From contig NZ_CP019630.1 of assembly GCF_001999245.1 (NCBI RefSeq), positions 1 to 64,000 on the forward strand: 64,000 nt of DNA. Direction: 5' to 3'. This document shows, in pieces, positions 1 through 8,794 of the stretch; within the stretch, counting starts at the first letter, position 1; each line of letters starts with the position of its first letter. The position numbers were made by a program, and so were the translations under genes. This stretch comes from Roseibium algicola. Its GTDB lineage: Bacteria; Pseudomonadota; Alphaproteobacteria; Rhizobiales; Stappiaceae. The notes beneath the pieces were generated by a model. The model searched no databases and was not told where the DNA came from. It saw only the letters and a program-made list of their open reading frames with translations.

Positions 1-257
1 AAGACTGGACCGCGCGATTTGAAATCGCCTCCGCACTCGGCCAGACCGAAGCAGTCAGGTCCGGCGCCGGTATCGGCATCCTTCACGACTTTATCGCGCG
101 CGACAATGCCGACCTGATCGCCGTTCTCCCGGAGATAAAGCTTCACCGGGCCTACTGGATGGTGACACATGAAAGTTCGCGCCCTCTCCGCCATGTTGCC
201 GCGGCACAGGATTTTCTGCGCGATCAAGTCGCGCGCGATAAAGCGATTTTCGTTTAA
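1..257 (+). CDS. LysR-type transcriptional regulator, C-terminal fragment
   Basis: The window opens inside a gene read in the frame beginning at base 3 and ending with TAA at 255-257. About 84 residues remain. They include GAGIGILHDF and, later, HESSRPLRHVAAA, which is the usual ending of the LysR effector-binding domain (periplasmic-binding-protein fold). The DNA-binding N-terminus lies outside the window, so target and effector cannot be judged. It converges on thiE, which ends 27 bases further on the other strand, and no clear terminator separates them. Confidence 0.8.
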   Translation, partial: DWTARFEIASALGQTEAVRSGAGIGILHDFIARDNADLIAVLPEIKLHRAYWMVTHESSRPLRHVAAAQDFLRDQVARDKAIFV

Positions 258-284
258 CCAGGCCGAAGGCGAAACGAGTTCCAC

Positions 285-890
285 CTACCGCCAGGGATCT
301 GTCGCCATTATCCATTCCCTGGTGCGCGCTTCCGGGTCGGCATTCCGGGTGATGTCGGTGACAACGGCTGCGATATCTGCGCCGTTCTCGAACACACCCG
401 GCAGACGTTCCGGATTGAGGCCGCCAATAGCAACAAGCGGCAATTCGCCGATCTGCCGCTTCCACCGCCCGACCTTTTCAACGCCTTGGGGCGCCCATTT
501 CATTTCTTTCAGGATCGTTGGATAGACAGGCCCCAGCGCGACATAATCGGGCTCGACAGAAAGAGCGGTTTCCAGTTCCTCACCGTCGTGGGTCGAAACG
601 CCAAGTTTCAGACCCGCCTTGCGAATGGCCGCGACATCGGCGTCAGCAAGGTCTTCCTGACCAAGGTGGACAAAGTCGCAGTCCAGTTCAATCGCGAGCT
701 GCCAATAGTCGTTCACGACAAGTTGGCAGCCGTGCTTTTCGCAAGCGCTCTTGGATGCTGCGATTTCCTTACGCAGGACTTCGTCGCTCGCGTCCTTGAT
801 GCGCAGTTGAACCAGTTTGACGCCAAGCGGAACCAGCCGCTCGATCCAGTCGGAACTGTCGACGATGAGGTAAAAGGGATCGAGCTTCAT
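285..890 (-). CDS. thiE: thiamine phosphate synthase
   Basis: This 201-residue TIM-barrel enzyme joins HMP-pyrophosphate and the thiazole phosphate carboxylate to give thiamine phosphate in the cytoplasm. Visible family motifs are VQLRIKD near residue 27 (pyrophosphate/Mg site), VNDYW near 59, HLGQEDL near 75, GPVYPT near 121 and AIGGLN near 155. The length is normal for ThiE. Its ATG overlaps the thiG stop by four bases (ATGA), so it is the last gene of the leftward thiO-thiS-thiG-thiE operon and is probably translationally coupled to thiG. Control should come from the TPP riboswitch at 3001-3109. Confidence 0.95.
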   Translation of the reverse strand: MKLDPFYLIVDSSDWIERLVPLGVKLVQLRIKDASDEVLRKEIAASKSACEKHGCQLVVNDYWQLAIELDCDFVHLGQEDLADADVAAIRKAGLKLGVSTHDGEELETALSVEPDYVALGPVYPTILKEMKWAPQGVEKVGRWKRQIGELPLVAIGGLNPERLPGVFENGADIAAVVTDITRNADPEARTREWIMATDPWR

Positions 891-1660
891 TCAAACACCG
901 CCATTCCGAGAACCGGGGTAGAAGGAACCGCCATGTCGCGAGGTTCCAGGGGTTGGGCTTCATAGGCCAGGCGACCGGCCTCAATTGCAACTGCAAAGGC
1001 CTTGGCCATTGCGACAGGGTCTCCGGCCTTTGCGACAGCCGTATTCAGCAGTACCGCATCGAAACCGAGTTCCAGAACAGCGGCCGCATGGGACGGTCTG
1101 CCAAGACCGGCATCCACAACAAGTGGGATGCCTTTGAAGTGACTGCGATAGGCACGAAGGGCATCCGGATTGACCGGCCCCTTCGCCGAACCGATTGGCG
1201 CACACCAGGGCATCAGCACCTGGCACCCCGCGTCAAGCAACCGTTCGCCGACGACAATATCGTCCGTCGTATAGGGAAACACTTTGAAGCCGTCATCGCT
1301 CAGGATACGTGCGGCTTCCACGAGGCCAAAGACATCCGGCTGCAGGCTGTCGTGATGACCGATCACTTCCAGCTTGATCCAGTCGGTTCCAAAAAGGTCG
1401 CGTGCCATTTTTGCGGTGGTGACGGCTTCCTTCACCGAATGACATCCGGCAGTGTTGGGCAACACCTTGACGTTCAGTTCCCGGATCAGGTCCCAGAACC
1501 GGCCGCCTCCGCCACTTCCTGCCGTTTCGCGCCGAAGGGACACCGTCAGAATTTCAGCCCCAGATACCTTCACCGCGTCCGACAGAATTTGGGGTGACGG
1601 GTACTGGGCAGTTCCAAGCAGGAAACGCGACGCAACGCTTTCGCCGTAAACTTCAAACAT
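887..1660 (-). CDS. thiG: thiazole synthase
   Basis: ThiG condenses deoxyxylulose 5-phosphate, dehydroglycine and ThiS-thiocarboxylate sulfur into the thiazole of thiamine. The KLEVIG motif carries the Schiff-base lysine, and the C-terminal phosphate-binding segment contains [11 protein letters not shown] start at the ATG at 1660, beginning MFEVYGE, giving 257 residues as in other ThiG proteins. A GGGAGG ribosome site lies nine bases upstream of it. The ATG at 1669 overlaps the thiS stop but sits directly against that site, and a still longer frame extends into thiS; both look less likely. Glycine oxidase ThiO, encoded upstream, supplies the dehydroglycine. Confidence 0.95.
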   Translation of the reverse strand: MFEVYGESVASRFLLGTAQYPSPQILSDAVKVSGAEILTVSLRRETAGSGGGGRFWDLIRELNVKVLPNTAGCHSVKEAVTTAKMARDLFGTDWIKLEVIGHHDSLQPDVFGLVEAARILSDDGFKVFPYTTDDIVVGERLLDAGCQVLMPWCAPIGSAKGPVNPDALRAYRSHFKGIPLVVDAGLGRPSHAAAVLELGFDAVLLNTAVAKAGDPVAMAKAFAVAIEAGRLAYEAQPLEPRDMAVPSTPVLGMAVFE

Positions 1661-1665
1661 GGGCG

Positions 1666-1863
1666 TCATCCTCCCTGCATCGGCGACAGGATCTCGATAC
1701 GGTCGCCAGCTTGAAGGACGCAATCGCTTCGTTCTTCAGCACAAACCAGATCGCCGTTGCGTGCCGTTGCAAGAAACTCATGGTCATAGGCCAGTTCGTC
1801 CAGAAGCGCAGCCAGCGTCGCGCTGACAACTTCCTGAGGTTCGCCGTTAATGGTTAGCTTCAA
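1666..1863 (-). CDS. thiS: sulfur carrier protein ThiS
   Basis: This 65-residue ubiquitin-fold protein carries sulfur as a C-terminal thiocarboxylate to ThiG. It starts KLTINGEP and ends in the required Gly-Gly (SPMQGG). I chose a TTG start at 1863 because an AGGAGA site lies just upstream and the encoded N-terminus matches the family. A longer in-frame reading back to 1926 runs into thiO and has no family support. The gene overlaps the end of thiO by 17 bases and abuts thiG, so production of carrier and synthase is tightly linked. Confidence 0.9.
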   Translation of the reverse strand: MKLTINGEPQEVVSATLAALLDELAYDHEFLATARNGDLVCAEERSDCVLQAGDRIEILSPMQGG

Positions 1864-2824
1864 GGGACTTCTCCTGAAGGTGTTGCACGATCGTGCCTGC
1901 CGCCTCCATGGCAAAATGCGGAGCAAGCAGGAAGCCGTGCCGGTAGAATCCGTTCATTGACAAGGTGTTGCCGGTAAACGTGAGACGAGGAAGATTGTTT
2001 GGATATGCCGGGCGCAGGCCCACCCCGGTTTCGATGATCTTTGCCTCGGCAAATCCCGGATGCAGGCTGTAGGCGGCATTTAGAAGTTCCATGGTGGACC
2101 GAACACTGACCGCTCCCTGGTCACCGCTTTCGATCATGGTTGCCCCGACCATGAAGACACCGCTGTCACGAGGCACCACATAGACCGGGATGCGCGGGTG
2201 CAGAAAGCGCACCGGCCGCGAAAGCGAGACATCCGGCGCGTGGAGGATCAGCATTTCACCGCGTACGGGACGCAAGTGCGGATCCGGTGAGGCCATGCCG
2301 GTACAATCGGCGACAAGATCGGTCGCCGCGGTGAAGTGCTGCGCCTCTAACCTCACCTTTGCACCGCTTTCAGACACTTTTGCCCGCAATGCCGTGAGGG
2401 CCTGCCGCGGATCGAGATGGGCTTCCCCGGCAAAATGGAGCCCCTTTGCAAATCGGCCTGCGAGGTCCGGCTCGAGTGCGCCCAGCGCGTCAGTTTCGAG
2501 CCGGACAAAGCCGCTGGTTCGAGAAGCAAAGCGACTTAACTCGCCGGTATCGCGCGGCGCGGCAACAACCAGCGTGCCATTGTGCCGGACCTGTCCCGGC
2601 AGAACCTTGCTCCACCAGCCAATGGAGGCTTGCCCGAGCCGCAGAACATCTTCCTCGGCACTTTCCCGCTCACACCATGGCGCCAACATGCCGCCTGCGA
2701 GCCAGGAGGCACTGGCGGTGAGATCCTTGTGTTTTTCCAGCAGCTCCACCCGCACACCGCGCGAGACAAGCTCATGTGCCAGTGCCAGACCGGCGACACC
2801 CGCCCCTTTGATACCGACCTTCAT
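1847..2824 (-). CDS. thiO: glycine oxidase ThiO
   Basis: This 325-residue FAD-dependent D-amino-acid-oxidase-family enzyme oxidises glycine to dehydroglycine, which ThiG uses for the thiazole ring in aerobes. The N-terminus has the dinucleotide-binding GAGVAGLA near residues 7-14 followed by an acidic strand end (ELLEKH). Near the C-terminus GVGLRPAYP and NGFYRHGFLLAP match the substrate and flavin contacts of the family. It is the first gene after the TPP riboswitch, with an AGGCGG-type ribosome site before the ATG. An oxygen-dependent route fits an aerobic marine organism. Confidence 0.92.
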   Translation of the reverse strand: MKVGIKGAGVAGLALAHELVSRGVRVELLEKHKDLTASASWLAGGMLAPWCERESAEEDVLRLGQASIGWWSKVLPGQVRHNGTLVVAAPRDTGELSRFASRTSGFVRLETDALGALEPDLAGRFAKGLHFAGEAHLDPRQALTALRAKVSESGAKVRLEAQHFTAATDLVADCTGMASPDPHLRPVRGEMLILHAPDVSLSRPVRFLHPRIPVYVVPRDSGVFMVGATMIESGDQGAVSVRSTMELLNAAYSLHPGFAEAKIIETGVGLRPAYPNNLPRLTFTGNTLSMNGFYRHGFLLAPHFAMEAAGTIVQHLQEKSLEANH

Positions 2825-3000
2825 TCCGCCTCACCTGCCAGGGTGGACGTCAGTCGTTCGACATCACGGAATGTCTGATAGCCCGCTTGCATTCAACGGA
2901 TCTCCGCCAGGACCGGAAAAGGTCCCGCATTTCGGACATTCGGCTTGGAAAGGTGGCCGGGTTGCAGCATTGCCGTGGCGAACGCAGCTGGCCGAGAACA

Positions 3001-3109
3001 CCTTCCCTTCGCCAGCATGACCTGGATCAGGTTCGTCGGGTCCCTGCACTGCGCAAGTGCGCCAGCAGTATCTCAGCCTCTTCTGGAGGCACCCCGGGTG
3101 AGCCCCTGT
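3001..3109 (-). promoter_or_regulatory. TPP riboswitch (thi box)
   Basis: Read leftward, the RNA contains the conserved parts of the TPP aptamer in order: CAGGGGCTCACCCGGGGTGC at the 5' side, then GGCTGAGATACT, a variable GC hairpin, and ACCCGACGAACCTGATCCAG followed by GTCATGCTGGCGAAGGGAAG. These match the pyrimidine- and pyrophosphate-binding helices of the family. It precedes thiO by about 175 bases. No hairpin with a U-tract follows, so translational control or a Rho-dependent mechanism is more likely than an intrinsic terminator; that is inference. Confidence 0.96.
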
Positions 3110-3153
3110 TGTGCCGCCCGTCAGGCGCACCTGTCAAGAGACAGGATGAGCCT

Positions 3154-3678
3154 TCATCCTTGTTGCCAGGGTCGCGCCAGAAAGTCGTCGATTTCGGCAA
3201 GGGTGCTGAACCGATAGACTTTCAGATGATCCGGAGGTTCGCGGTAGATGTGCTCCAGCTTGGCTCTGGCGGAGTGTCTCGTTCGCCAGATGAACCTCAG
3301 GAATTCAACAGTTTGCCAGTTGAACTGCTCAGGGCAGCCCTCGGCCAGATCCGGACGGCTTTGCCCATTGTACTTCACCGACCGTTTCAGCACTCGAAAT
3401 ATGCGGCGCATTACCGGGACATCGAGCCAGATGAAAGTGTCGGCACGTTCGATACGTTCCGCATAGGTGCTTGAATGACCGCCCTCGAAGATCCACACAT
3501 CCTTCAGATGGACCTCATGCGTCAGCCGGTCTTTCTCTTCCCGCGTCCGCTCGTTCCAGCCGGAGCGGTAGTGGATCTTGTCCATATGATAGACCGGCAG
3601 TCCGGTTTTCCGCCCAAGGGCAACGGCAAGCGTGCTTTTGCCCGAGCCCGGGCCGCCAACGATCATCACGCGTTTCAT
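3154..3678 (-). CDS. P-loop nucleotide kinase-like ATPase (topology-modulation/FlaR-like)
   Basis: The protein of 174 residues starts MKRVMIVGGPGSGKS, an excellent Walker A loop at the N-terminus. HMDKIHYRSGW follows, and FEGGHSS and DTFIWLDVP lie in the middle, as in the adenylate-kinase-like family often labelled DNA topology modulation protein FlaR. The true substrate is unknown. The start at 3678 puts the Walker loop at its usual position; an upstream in-frame extension of 64 residues has no family features. It is divergent from the pirin gene. Confidence 0.8.
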   Translation of the reverse strand: MKRVMIVGGPGSGKSTLAVALGRKTGLPVYHMDKIHYRSGWNERTREEKDRLTHEVHLKDVWIFEGGHSSTYAERIERADTFIWLDVPVMRRIFRVLKRSVKYNGQSRPDLAEGCPEQFNWQTVEFLRFIWRTRHSARAKLEHIYREPPDHLKVYRFSTLAEIDDFLARPWQQG

Positions 3679-3824
3679 GTCGCACCAAACAAAAGCAAGG
3701 AAGGGCCGGTCGTTATACAGATTGTGCTGGGGATGAAAACCCGAAACAGACTGTTCAATGGACACTTTGGCTTCGCTGGCCCTATCTAGTTTGCAAGACA
3801 GAATGTTCTTTGATGGAGAGGCAG

Positions 3825-4760
3825 ATGAGCTGGTTGAATTGCCCTGATCCCGTACCGGGAAATGCTGCAAGCTGTGACCCGATTGAAACGATCATCGTAC
3901 CGCGGACATCCGACCTCGGCGGATTTTCGGTAAGACGTGCCCTGCCGTCTGCCAGGCGGCGGATGGTTGGCCCTTTCATCTTCTTCGACCAGATGGGCCC
4001 GGCAGAACTTTTGGTCGGCGGCGGTATCGACGTGCGCCCGCATCCTCACATCGGGTTGGCGACAGTTACCTATCTCTTTGAAGGAGAGATGTATCATCGT
4101 GACAGCCTTGGAACGGAGATTGCGATTGCCCCCGGTGCTCTGAACTGGATGAGCGCCGGCAAGGGCATCGTGCATTCCGAACGTGAGAGGCCGGAACGCC
4201 TGCAGGAAAAACGTCCCCTGTTCGGCCTGCAGAGCTGGGTGGCCCTGCCCAAACACCTGGAAGAGACCGACCCGACCTTCCAGCACCACGGCACTGAAGA
4301 ACAGCCGGAATTTGCCGACAAGGGCGCTTCAGTCAAACTTATCGCGGGCGAGCTTTATGGCCACAAGGCACCGGTGAAGACAGCGTCCGACATGTTCTAT
4401 GCCGATATCACGCTGGAACCGGGAGCGAAGATCCCGCTGGATGCCGGGTGGGAAGAGCGCGGCCTTTATACGGTCTCGGGCCAGATCACCATCGCCGGCC
4501 AGAATTTCGATCCGGCCCAGCTATTGGTGTTCAAACCGGGTGATCATCTGGTGATTGAAAACACGTCTCCCGTGCCGGCCCGTTTCGTAGTGCTTGGCGG
4601 CGAACCGATGGACGGCCGGCGTTATATCTGGTGGAACTTCGTGTCCTCATCGAAAGAGCGCATCGAGCAGGCCAAGGAAGATTGGCGTCTTGGCCGTTTC
4701 GATACGGTACCCGGCGATGCGGAAGAGTTCATTCCCTTGCCTGACCGTCCGGGGCCCTGA
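3825..4760 (+). CDS. pirin family protein
   Basis: A 311-residue bicupin. The N-terminal cupin has the pirin metal motif HPHIGLATVTYL and later GKGIVHSE; the C-terminal cupin contains YTVSGQITI and LVFKPGDHL. Bacterial pirins bind iron, and some show quercetinase activity or act as redox-linked regulators; the role here is not known. I start at MSWLNCPD because GGAG lies six bases before this ATG; an ATG twelve bases upstream is the alternative. A longer frame beginning at 3471 is only non-coding sequence and antisense of the kinase gene. Confidence 0.9.
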   Translation: MSWLNCPDPVPGNAASCDPIETIIVPRTSDLGGFSVRRALPSARRRMVGPFIFFDQMGPAELLVGGGIDVRPHPHIGLATVTYLFEGEMYHRDSLGTEIAIAPGALNWMSAGKGIVHSERERPERLQEKRPLFGLQSWVALPKHLEETDPTFQHHGTEEQPEFADKGASVKLIAGELYGHKAPVKTASDMFYADITLEPGAKIPLDAGWEERGLYTVSGQITIAGQNFDPAQLLVFKPGDHLVIENTSPVPARFVVLGGEPMDGRRYIWWNFVSSSKERIEQAKEDWRLGRFDTVPGDAEEFIPLPDRPGP

Positions 4761-5706
4761 CACTCCAGCCGCTCTCCAATGGCGGTGCTTTTTCAAACCT
4801 GTCGGCGGGCCGGATAAGGTCCGGCTCGCCAAAGTCCAGAATGATGTTGAGCCGTTGGCTTGCCAGCGGGTCACCCGTCAGATTTGGATCTTCCGGCGAA
4901 ACCGACAGCCGCACGCCCCGGTGTGTCGTCTCCAGTTGCCTGAACCCGGAAACCGCCTCGCGAAACACTTCCGGAACCGTCCAGCCATACCGAAGCGACA
5001 GGGCGTCGATCACCAGCCAGACCGCATCAAGGCCGATCTGCATCTGGCGCGGATCTTCCACCACCAGCTTCAGCCGCAGATAATCGATGCTTTTTTCCGA
5101 TGGGCCGCGCAGCAGAAAGAAAAGGGTTGTCGAACCGTAGTCGACACTGGGTGTGGTCAAGGGCACCAGGTCGGATGCACATTGCCAGCGGCCTTCACTG
5201 AAAGGTGCCCGGCTCCAGCCGGGATTTCCGAGCCCCAGAGACCGTAATTCGTCGCATAGCTGATCCGGCTGGCCCAGGAAGCTGCGTTTCAGCTCCGCGG
5301 AAAGTTCCGGTTCCGGAGCCAGCAGCACCTGCTTGGCCGGAGACTGCAGGGAAGAAAGCGGATCGGGCATCAAGGGGGCGGTTACAACGCTTTCCTCACT
5401 CCCTTGCCCGGCAAGGTGCAGGAACAGGCCGCCAACGGCGAAACCGGCAGCCAGCAACGCCAGGGTTCCCCAGATGTAGTACGGCGTCACCTGAGCACGT
5501 TTACGAGATCTGGACGCGCGGGTTGGCAGGCCGGGCCTCCTTGGCTCGCCTCCTTCAGACAGAGTTTCCATGTCTGACTCAGCCCAGCGCGGGCCCTTGG
5601 AACGGTGCCCCGGCCTCGACCTGGATTGCGCTCCCCTACCCGTCCGGTCTGCCGACATTGCAGCCGATCCAAGCAAATGCCTGAGCTTGTCTGCGAAACC
5701 TGCCAT
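4729..5706 (-). CDS. membrane-anchored protein, possibly DUF6030 family
   Basis: A 325-residue protein with an arginine/serine-rich cytoplasmic segment of about 75 residues, one membrane helix (near residues 77-98) and a periplasmic domain of about 225 residues. The outer domain contains CDELRSLGLG and WQCASDL, features I associate with the rhizobial DUF6030 family, though only tentatively. No catalytic motif is visible. The 3' end overlaps the end of the convergent pirin gene by 32 bases, which suggests compact packing with no terminator. The function is unknown. Confidence 0.65.
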   Translation of the reverse strand: MAGFADKLRHLLGSAAMSADRTGRGAQSRSRPGHRSKGPRWAESDMETLSEGGEPRRPGLPTRASRSRKRAQVTPYYIWGTLALLAAGFAVGGLFLHLAGQGSEESVVTAPLMPDPLSSLQSPAKQVLLAPEPELSAELKRSFLGQPDQLCDELRSLGLGNPGWSRAPFSEGRWQCASDLVPLTTPSVDYGSTTLFFLLRGPSEKSIDYLRLKLVVEDPRQMQIGLDAVWLVIDALSLRYGWTVPEVFREAVSGFRQLETTHRGVRLSVSPEDPNLTGDPLASQRLNIILDFGEPDLIRPADRFEKAPPLESGWSVRAPDGQARE

Positions 5707-5871
5707 TCAGTCCCTTAACACCGCGATCCTCAACCGAGTGGTCAAGGGCACGGGATTTATCAAACCAATACCTTGAAAAGGCAACCGGATACCTGTCATG
5801 TAAGCGCCGCTTCCACGGTCGCGCAGCCAAACGTAACGCTCGCACCCGAACCAGAACCAAAGAGGCCCCGA

Positions 5872-6578
5872 ATGCCCACCTTTCCAGGTGACACACCTGA
5901 CCTGCGCCGTGCGATCATCGAGACAGCCCGCGCCTTGCCTCGTCTCGGACTGACCAAGGGCACGTCAGGAAATGTCAGTGCACGCACCGAATCCGGTTTT
6001 TTGGTGACGCCATCGGGAACGCCTTACGAAAATCTGACTGAAGACAAGATCGTCGCGCTGGACTGGGAGGGTTGCTACCGCGGCGAGACACTACCGTCTT
6101 CCGAATGGCGGATGCATCTTGACTTCTATCTGGCGAAGCCGGATTGCGGCGCGGTGGTGCATTGCCATAGTCCTCGCGCGACCGCCCTGTCCTGTCACCG
6201 GCGCGGCATTCCAGCATTTCACTATATGGTGGCGCTTGCCGGTGGCGACCGTATCGAATGCGCCCATTACGCCACCTTCGGCACCCGCGGATTGTCCGAG
6301 GCAATGATTTCAGACTTGGCGACAGAACGGCCTGCCTGCTTGCAAATCATGGGCAGATCGCCGGTGGAGCAACCTTGCAGAAGGCGCTGTCGACCGCGGA
6401 AGGCGTGGAAGATCTGGCAGACCAGTATCTATCAGCCCTGATCCTGGGTGAACCTGTGATACTGGATGCGGAAGAAATGACCGTAATCTTGAAAAAATTC
6501 AAAACCTACGGAAAACAAACAAGCGAACTTGAAGACGGCCAGACAGCTGCCTTCGAACTGCCAAGACGGATGGACTGA
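5872..6578 (+). pseudogene. class II aldolase/adducin family protein, interrupted by a -1 frameshift
   Basis: The first part (5872 to about 6315) encodes the N-terminus of a class II aldolase: LTKGTSGNVSAR (phosphate loop), VTPSGTPYE, EWRMHLD and the zinc ligand pair VVHCHSPRA. Homology then continues one base earlier in frame, as TACLLANHGQIAGG, to the stop at 6578. The two parts together make one normal protein of about 235 residues. A base appears to be missing between about 6305 and 6325. The start ATG has AGAGG upstream. The downstream ROK kinase begins two bases after the stop, so the pair formed one sugar-metabolism operon. Confidence 0.82.
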
Positions 6579-6580
6579 AA

Positions 6581-7474
6581 ATGCGGCTGGGAATTGACTG
6601 GGGTGGAACCAAGATCGAAATCATCGCTCTTTCCAACGAGGGCGAGGAACTGTTCCGGCAACGGGTCGACACGCCCAGGGACGACTATGAAGGTTGTCTG
6701 GAAGCAGTCCGATTTCTGGTCGAGGCGGCCGAAAAGGCAACCGGACAGACTGGAACGCTCGGTCTTGGAATTCCCGGTTCGCTTTCCCCCAGGACAGGCC
6801 TGGTAAAGAACGCCAATTCCACCTGGATGAACGGCAAGCCCCTGGACCAGGACCTGCAGAGGGTCCTTGGCCGCCCGGTGCGTATCCAGAATGACGCAAA
6901 CTGTCTGGCTGTTTCCGAAGCCACCGATGGCGCAGGTGCTGGAGCGCATATCGTTCACGCTATTATCATCGGCACAGGCAGCGGTTCGGGCATTGCCATC
7001 GACGCGAAAGCCCATCTTGGTGCCAACGGCATCGGTGGCGAATGGGGAGCGATCACCGTGCCCTGGCTAAAGCCGGAGGAGTATCCGGGTCCCGACAGCT
7101 GGATCGGCCACAAGGGCGCCATCGATCGCTGGTGTTCGGGAACGGGCTTTCAGCTCGACTACAGGGACAGAACCGGAACGCTGCTGAAAGGCCATGAGAT
7201 CATGGCGCTGAAACGCTCCGGCGACGTGGTGGCAACTGCCGTCTACGAGGCTTATGTCAGCCGTCTTGCCCGTGCGCTTGCAATGTCGGCTAATCTGCTC
7301 GATCCGGATGTATTCGTCCTGGGTGGCGGCATGTCGAATATCGACGAGCTTTATGCCGACCTTCCGCCCGCGATGACGCCTTACATTTTCTCCGATACCT
7401 TCGAGACACCGATCCGCAAGGCTATGCACGGCGACAGCTCTGGTGTGCGGGGAGCTGCCTGGCTCTGGGGGTGA
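6581..7474 (+). CDS. ROK family sugar kinase (fructokinase/N-acetylhexosamine kinase-like)
   Basis: A 297-residue ROK protein of the ASKHA fold. MRLGIDWGGTKIE is the ATP phosphate loop, GLGIPG lies near residue 62, and NDAN at 104-107 carries the catalytic aspartate. GTGSGSG and VLGGGMSN are the later nucleotide contacts. In most ROK kinases GGEWGH and a CxCGxxGCxE segment bind zinc; here these read GGEWGA and SWIGHKGAID, so the zinc ligands are gone. It directly follows the aldolase. Sugar kinase activity is likely, but the exact substrate cannot be read from sequence. Confidence 0.85.
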   Translation: MRLGIDWGGTKIEIIALSNEGEELFRQRVDTPRDDYEGCLEAVRFLVEAAEKATGQTGTLGLGIPGSLSPRTGLVKNANSTWMNGKPLDQDLQRVLGRPVRIQNDANCLAVSEATDGAGAGAHIVHAIIIGTGSGSGIAIDAKAHLGANGIGGEWGAITVPWLKPEEYPGPDSWIGHKGAIDRWCSGTGFQLDYRDRTGTLLKGHEIMALKRSGDVVATAVYEAYVSRLARALAMSANLLDPDVFVLGGGMSNIDELYADLPPAMTPYIFSDTFETPIRKAMHGDSSGVRGAAWLWG

Positions 7475-7548
7475 GAAATCACCTGGAACCCAAAGACGAC
7501 AAACCGACCCCGCGAGCGGCGGGATCGGTTCTTAGGGGTATGGCAAGA

Positions 7549-8550
7549 CTAGCCTGACTTTTTCGCTCCAGCGCCGCGCCCTTTGCTGACGAGCACAATA
7601 CCTGCCCCGACAGCTGCGACGGCCGCCAGTTTCGCCAAGTTTGGCACTTCACCAAAGGCGAGATATCCAAGGCCAAGACCAATCACCGCGGCAACGGAGC
7701 CTATCTGGCTGAGATAGACAGGCCCGGCTGTGTGCTGCAGGCGGAAATACAGCCCGTACTGAAAAGCGAATATCGTTATTTGGGCTGCCAGCAGGCCTGT
7801 GGCCTCCAGTGACCAGGTGCCGGGTACAACGGGGATACCGGCCATGGCAGTAAATAGTCCGAGTGCCGCAAACCCGACCAGCATCATGCCGAGAGCAAGA
7901 TTGACCGGCCGTGCGCCTGCTGGCCACTTCACCGTGCGAAAAATGTTACCGGAAGCCAGGAATACAGGGATCGACAGAGCAAACATCGCCCACCAAGAGG
8001 CATCCACGGAAAGCTGACGTCCAGACGCTGCCAGCAAGATGCCGCCAGCCAGACCGAACAGAACGCCGACCCCACGCAGAACCTGAAACTTCTCCAGGCG
8101 CAACAGAACAGCAAATCCATAAGTCAGAACCAGCGGAAAAGCGTAGCTCAGGGAGACAAACCCCGCCCCGACCTTTGGCGCAGCAACCACTGCGATCATG
8201 TTCGGGGCAATGAACAGGAGACCGCTGACCAGCAGGTAGAAGGCAAACTGGCCCCGGCTGACACCTTTGTGCCCTTTAGCGGCCATTCTTCCTCCGGCTG
8301 CAATCCTGCTAATAACGAACAAACCCGCAGCACCGCCAAGGATGGACCACTGCAACAGGGCCAAAGGATGCCACCCGGCCATGGGGGCGGCCTTCGCAAT
8401 CACCGTGGATACGGCGAGAAAACCACCGACAATCAACAACAGCACCAACGGCTGATCCAAAGGACTTTCACGCCTCTCGCCTGAAAGAGAAGCTTGTTGC
8501 TGCAGGGAAGCCGTACTTACGGATGTTCCTAATCTGGTCGTGTCCACCAT
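7549..8550 (-). CDS. EamA/DMT-superfamily transporter
   Basis: A membrane protein of 333 residues with about ten hydrophobic segments in two homologous halves, typical of EamA drug/metabolite exporters. Examples are LVLLLIVGGFLAVSTV near the N-terminus and LAAVAAVGAGIVLVSKG at the end. I start at 8550 (MVDTTRLG), which has AGGAAGG upstream; the longer frame to 8703 would run through the operator region. It is transcribed divergently from the MarR regulator, with two palindromes in the shared promoter region. The substrate is unknown; export of a toxic or aromatic compound is a guess from the MarR pairing. Confidence 0.88.
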   Translation of the reverse strand: MVDTTRLGTSVSTASLQQQASLSGERRESPLDQPLVLLLIVGGFLAVSTVIAKAAPMAGWHPLALLQWSILGGAAGLFVISRIAAGGRMAAKGHKGVSRGQFAFYLLVSGLLFIAPNMIAVVAAPKVGAGFVSLSYAFPLVLTYGFAVLLRLEKFQVLRGVGVLFGLAGGILLAASGRQLSVDASWWAMFALSIPVFLASGNIFRTVKWPAGARPVNLALGMMLVGFAALGLFTAMAGIPVVPGTWSLEATGLLAAQITIFAFQYGLYFRLQHTAGPVYLSQIGSVAAVIGLGLGYLAFGEVPNLAKLAAVAAVGAGIVLVSKGRGAGAKKSG

Positions 8551-8619
8551 GGGACTGTCCTTCCTCACAATTTGGCGCTGGCTTGATGCTGCACCGTTGC
8601 CAGAACAGATAACGCATTT

Positions 8620-8657
8620 TATCTTGATTTCAAGATACTTAATCTCAAGATTCTTGA
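8620..8657. promoter_or_regulatory. two palindromic operator-like sites between the transporter and marR
   Basis: TATCTTGATTTCAAGATA at 8620-8637 is an inverted repeat with 8-base arms around TT. At 8645-8657, TCAAGA-T-TCTTGA is a second palindrome built from the same TCAAGA/TCTTGA half-sites. They lie between the start codons of the EamA transporter (8550) and the MarR regulator (8795). MarR dimers normally bind such symmetric sites of 16-20 bases in the promoter they share with a divergent target gene. Binding is inferred from position and symmetry only. Confidence 0.7.
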
Positions 8658-8794
8658 CATCAGTTGACAGAACCACCCGAAACAGCGAGTATCGGAACAA
8701 CAAAAACAGTCGATATGTCAGCTAGTTACGCAACCTCTTGTTCCCTTGTAAAAAAGTGCGTCATCTGACTGGAAATGATCTGGAGTTTCCGACC

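Noticed and set aside
2864..3130. 88-codon minus-strand frame through the thi leader
   Set aside because: It runs straight through the TPP aptamer, whose base conservation explains the sequence; the CPKCG segment is probably chance.
3471..3824. Upstream extension of the pirin reading frame
   Set aside because: It overlaps the kinase gene in antisense and has no family similarity; the ribosome site and pirin homology begin at 3825.
6300..6330. Programmed ribosomal frameshift in the aldolase
   Set aside because: No slippery X-XXY-YYZ heptamer or following strong stem is visible, and the family does not use frameshifting. Mutation or a missing base is simpler.
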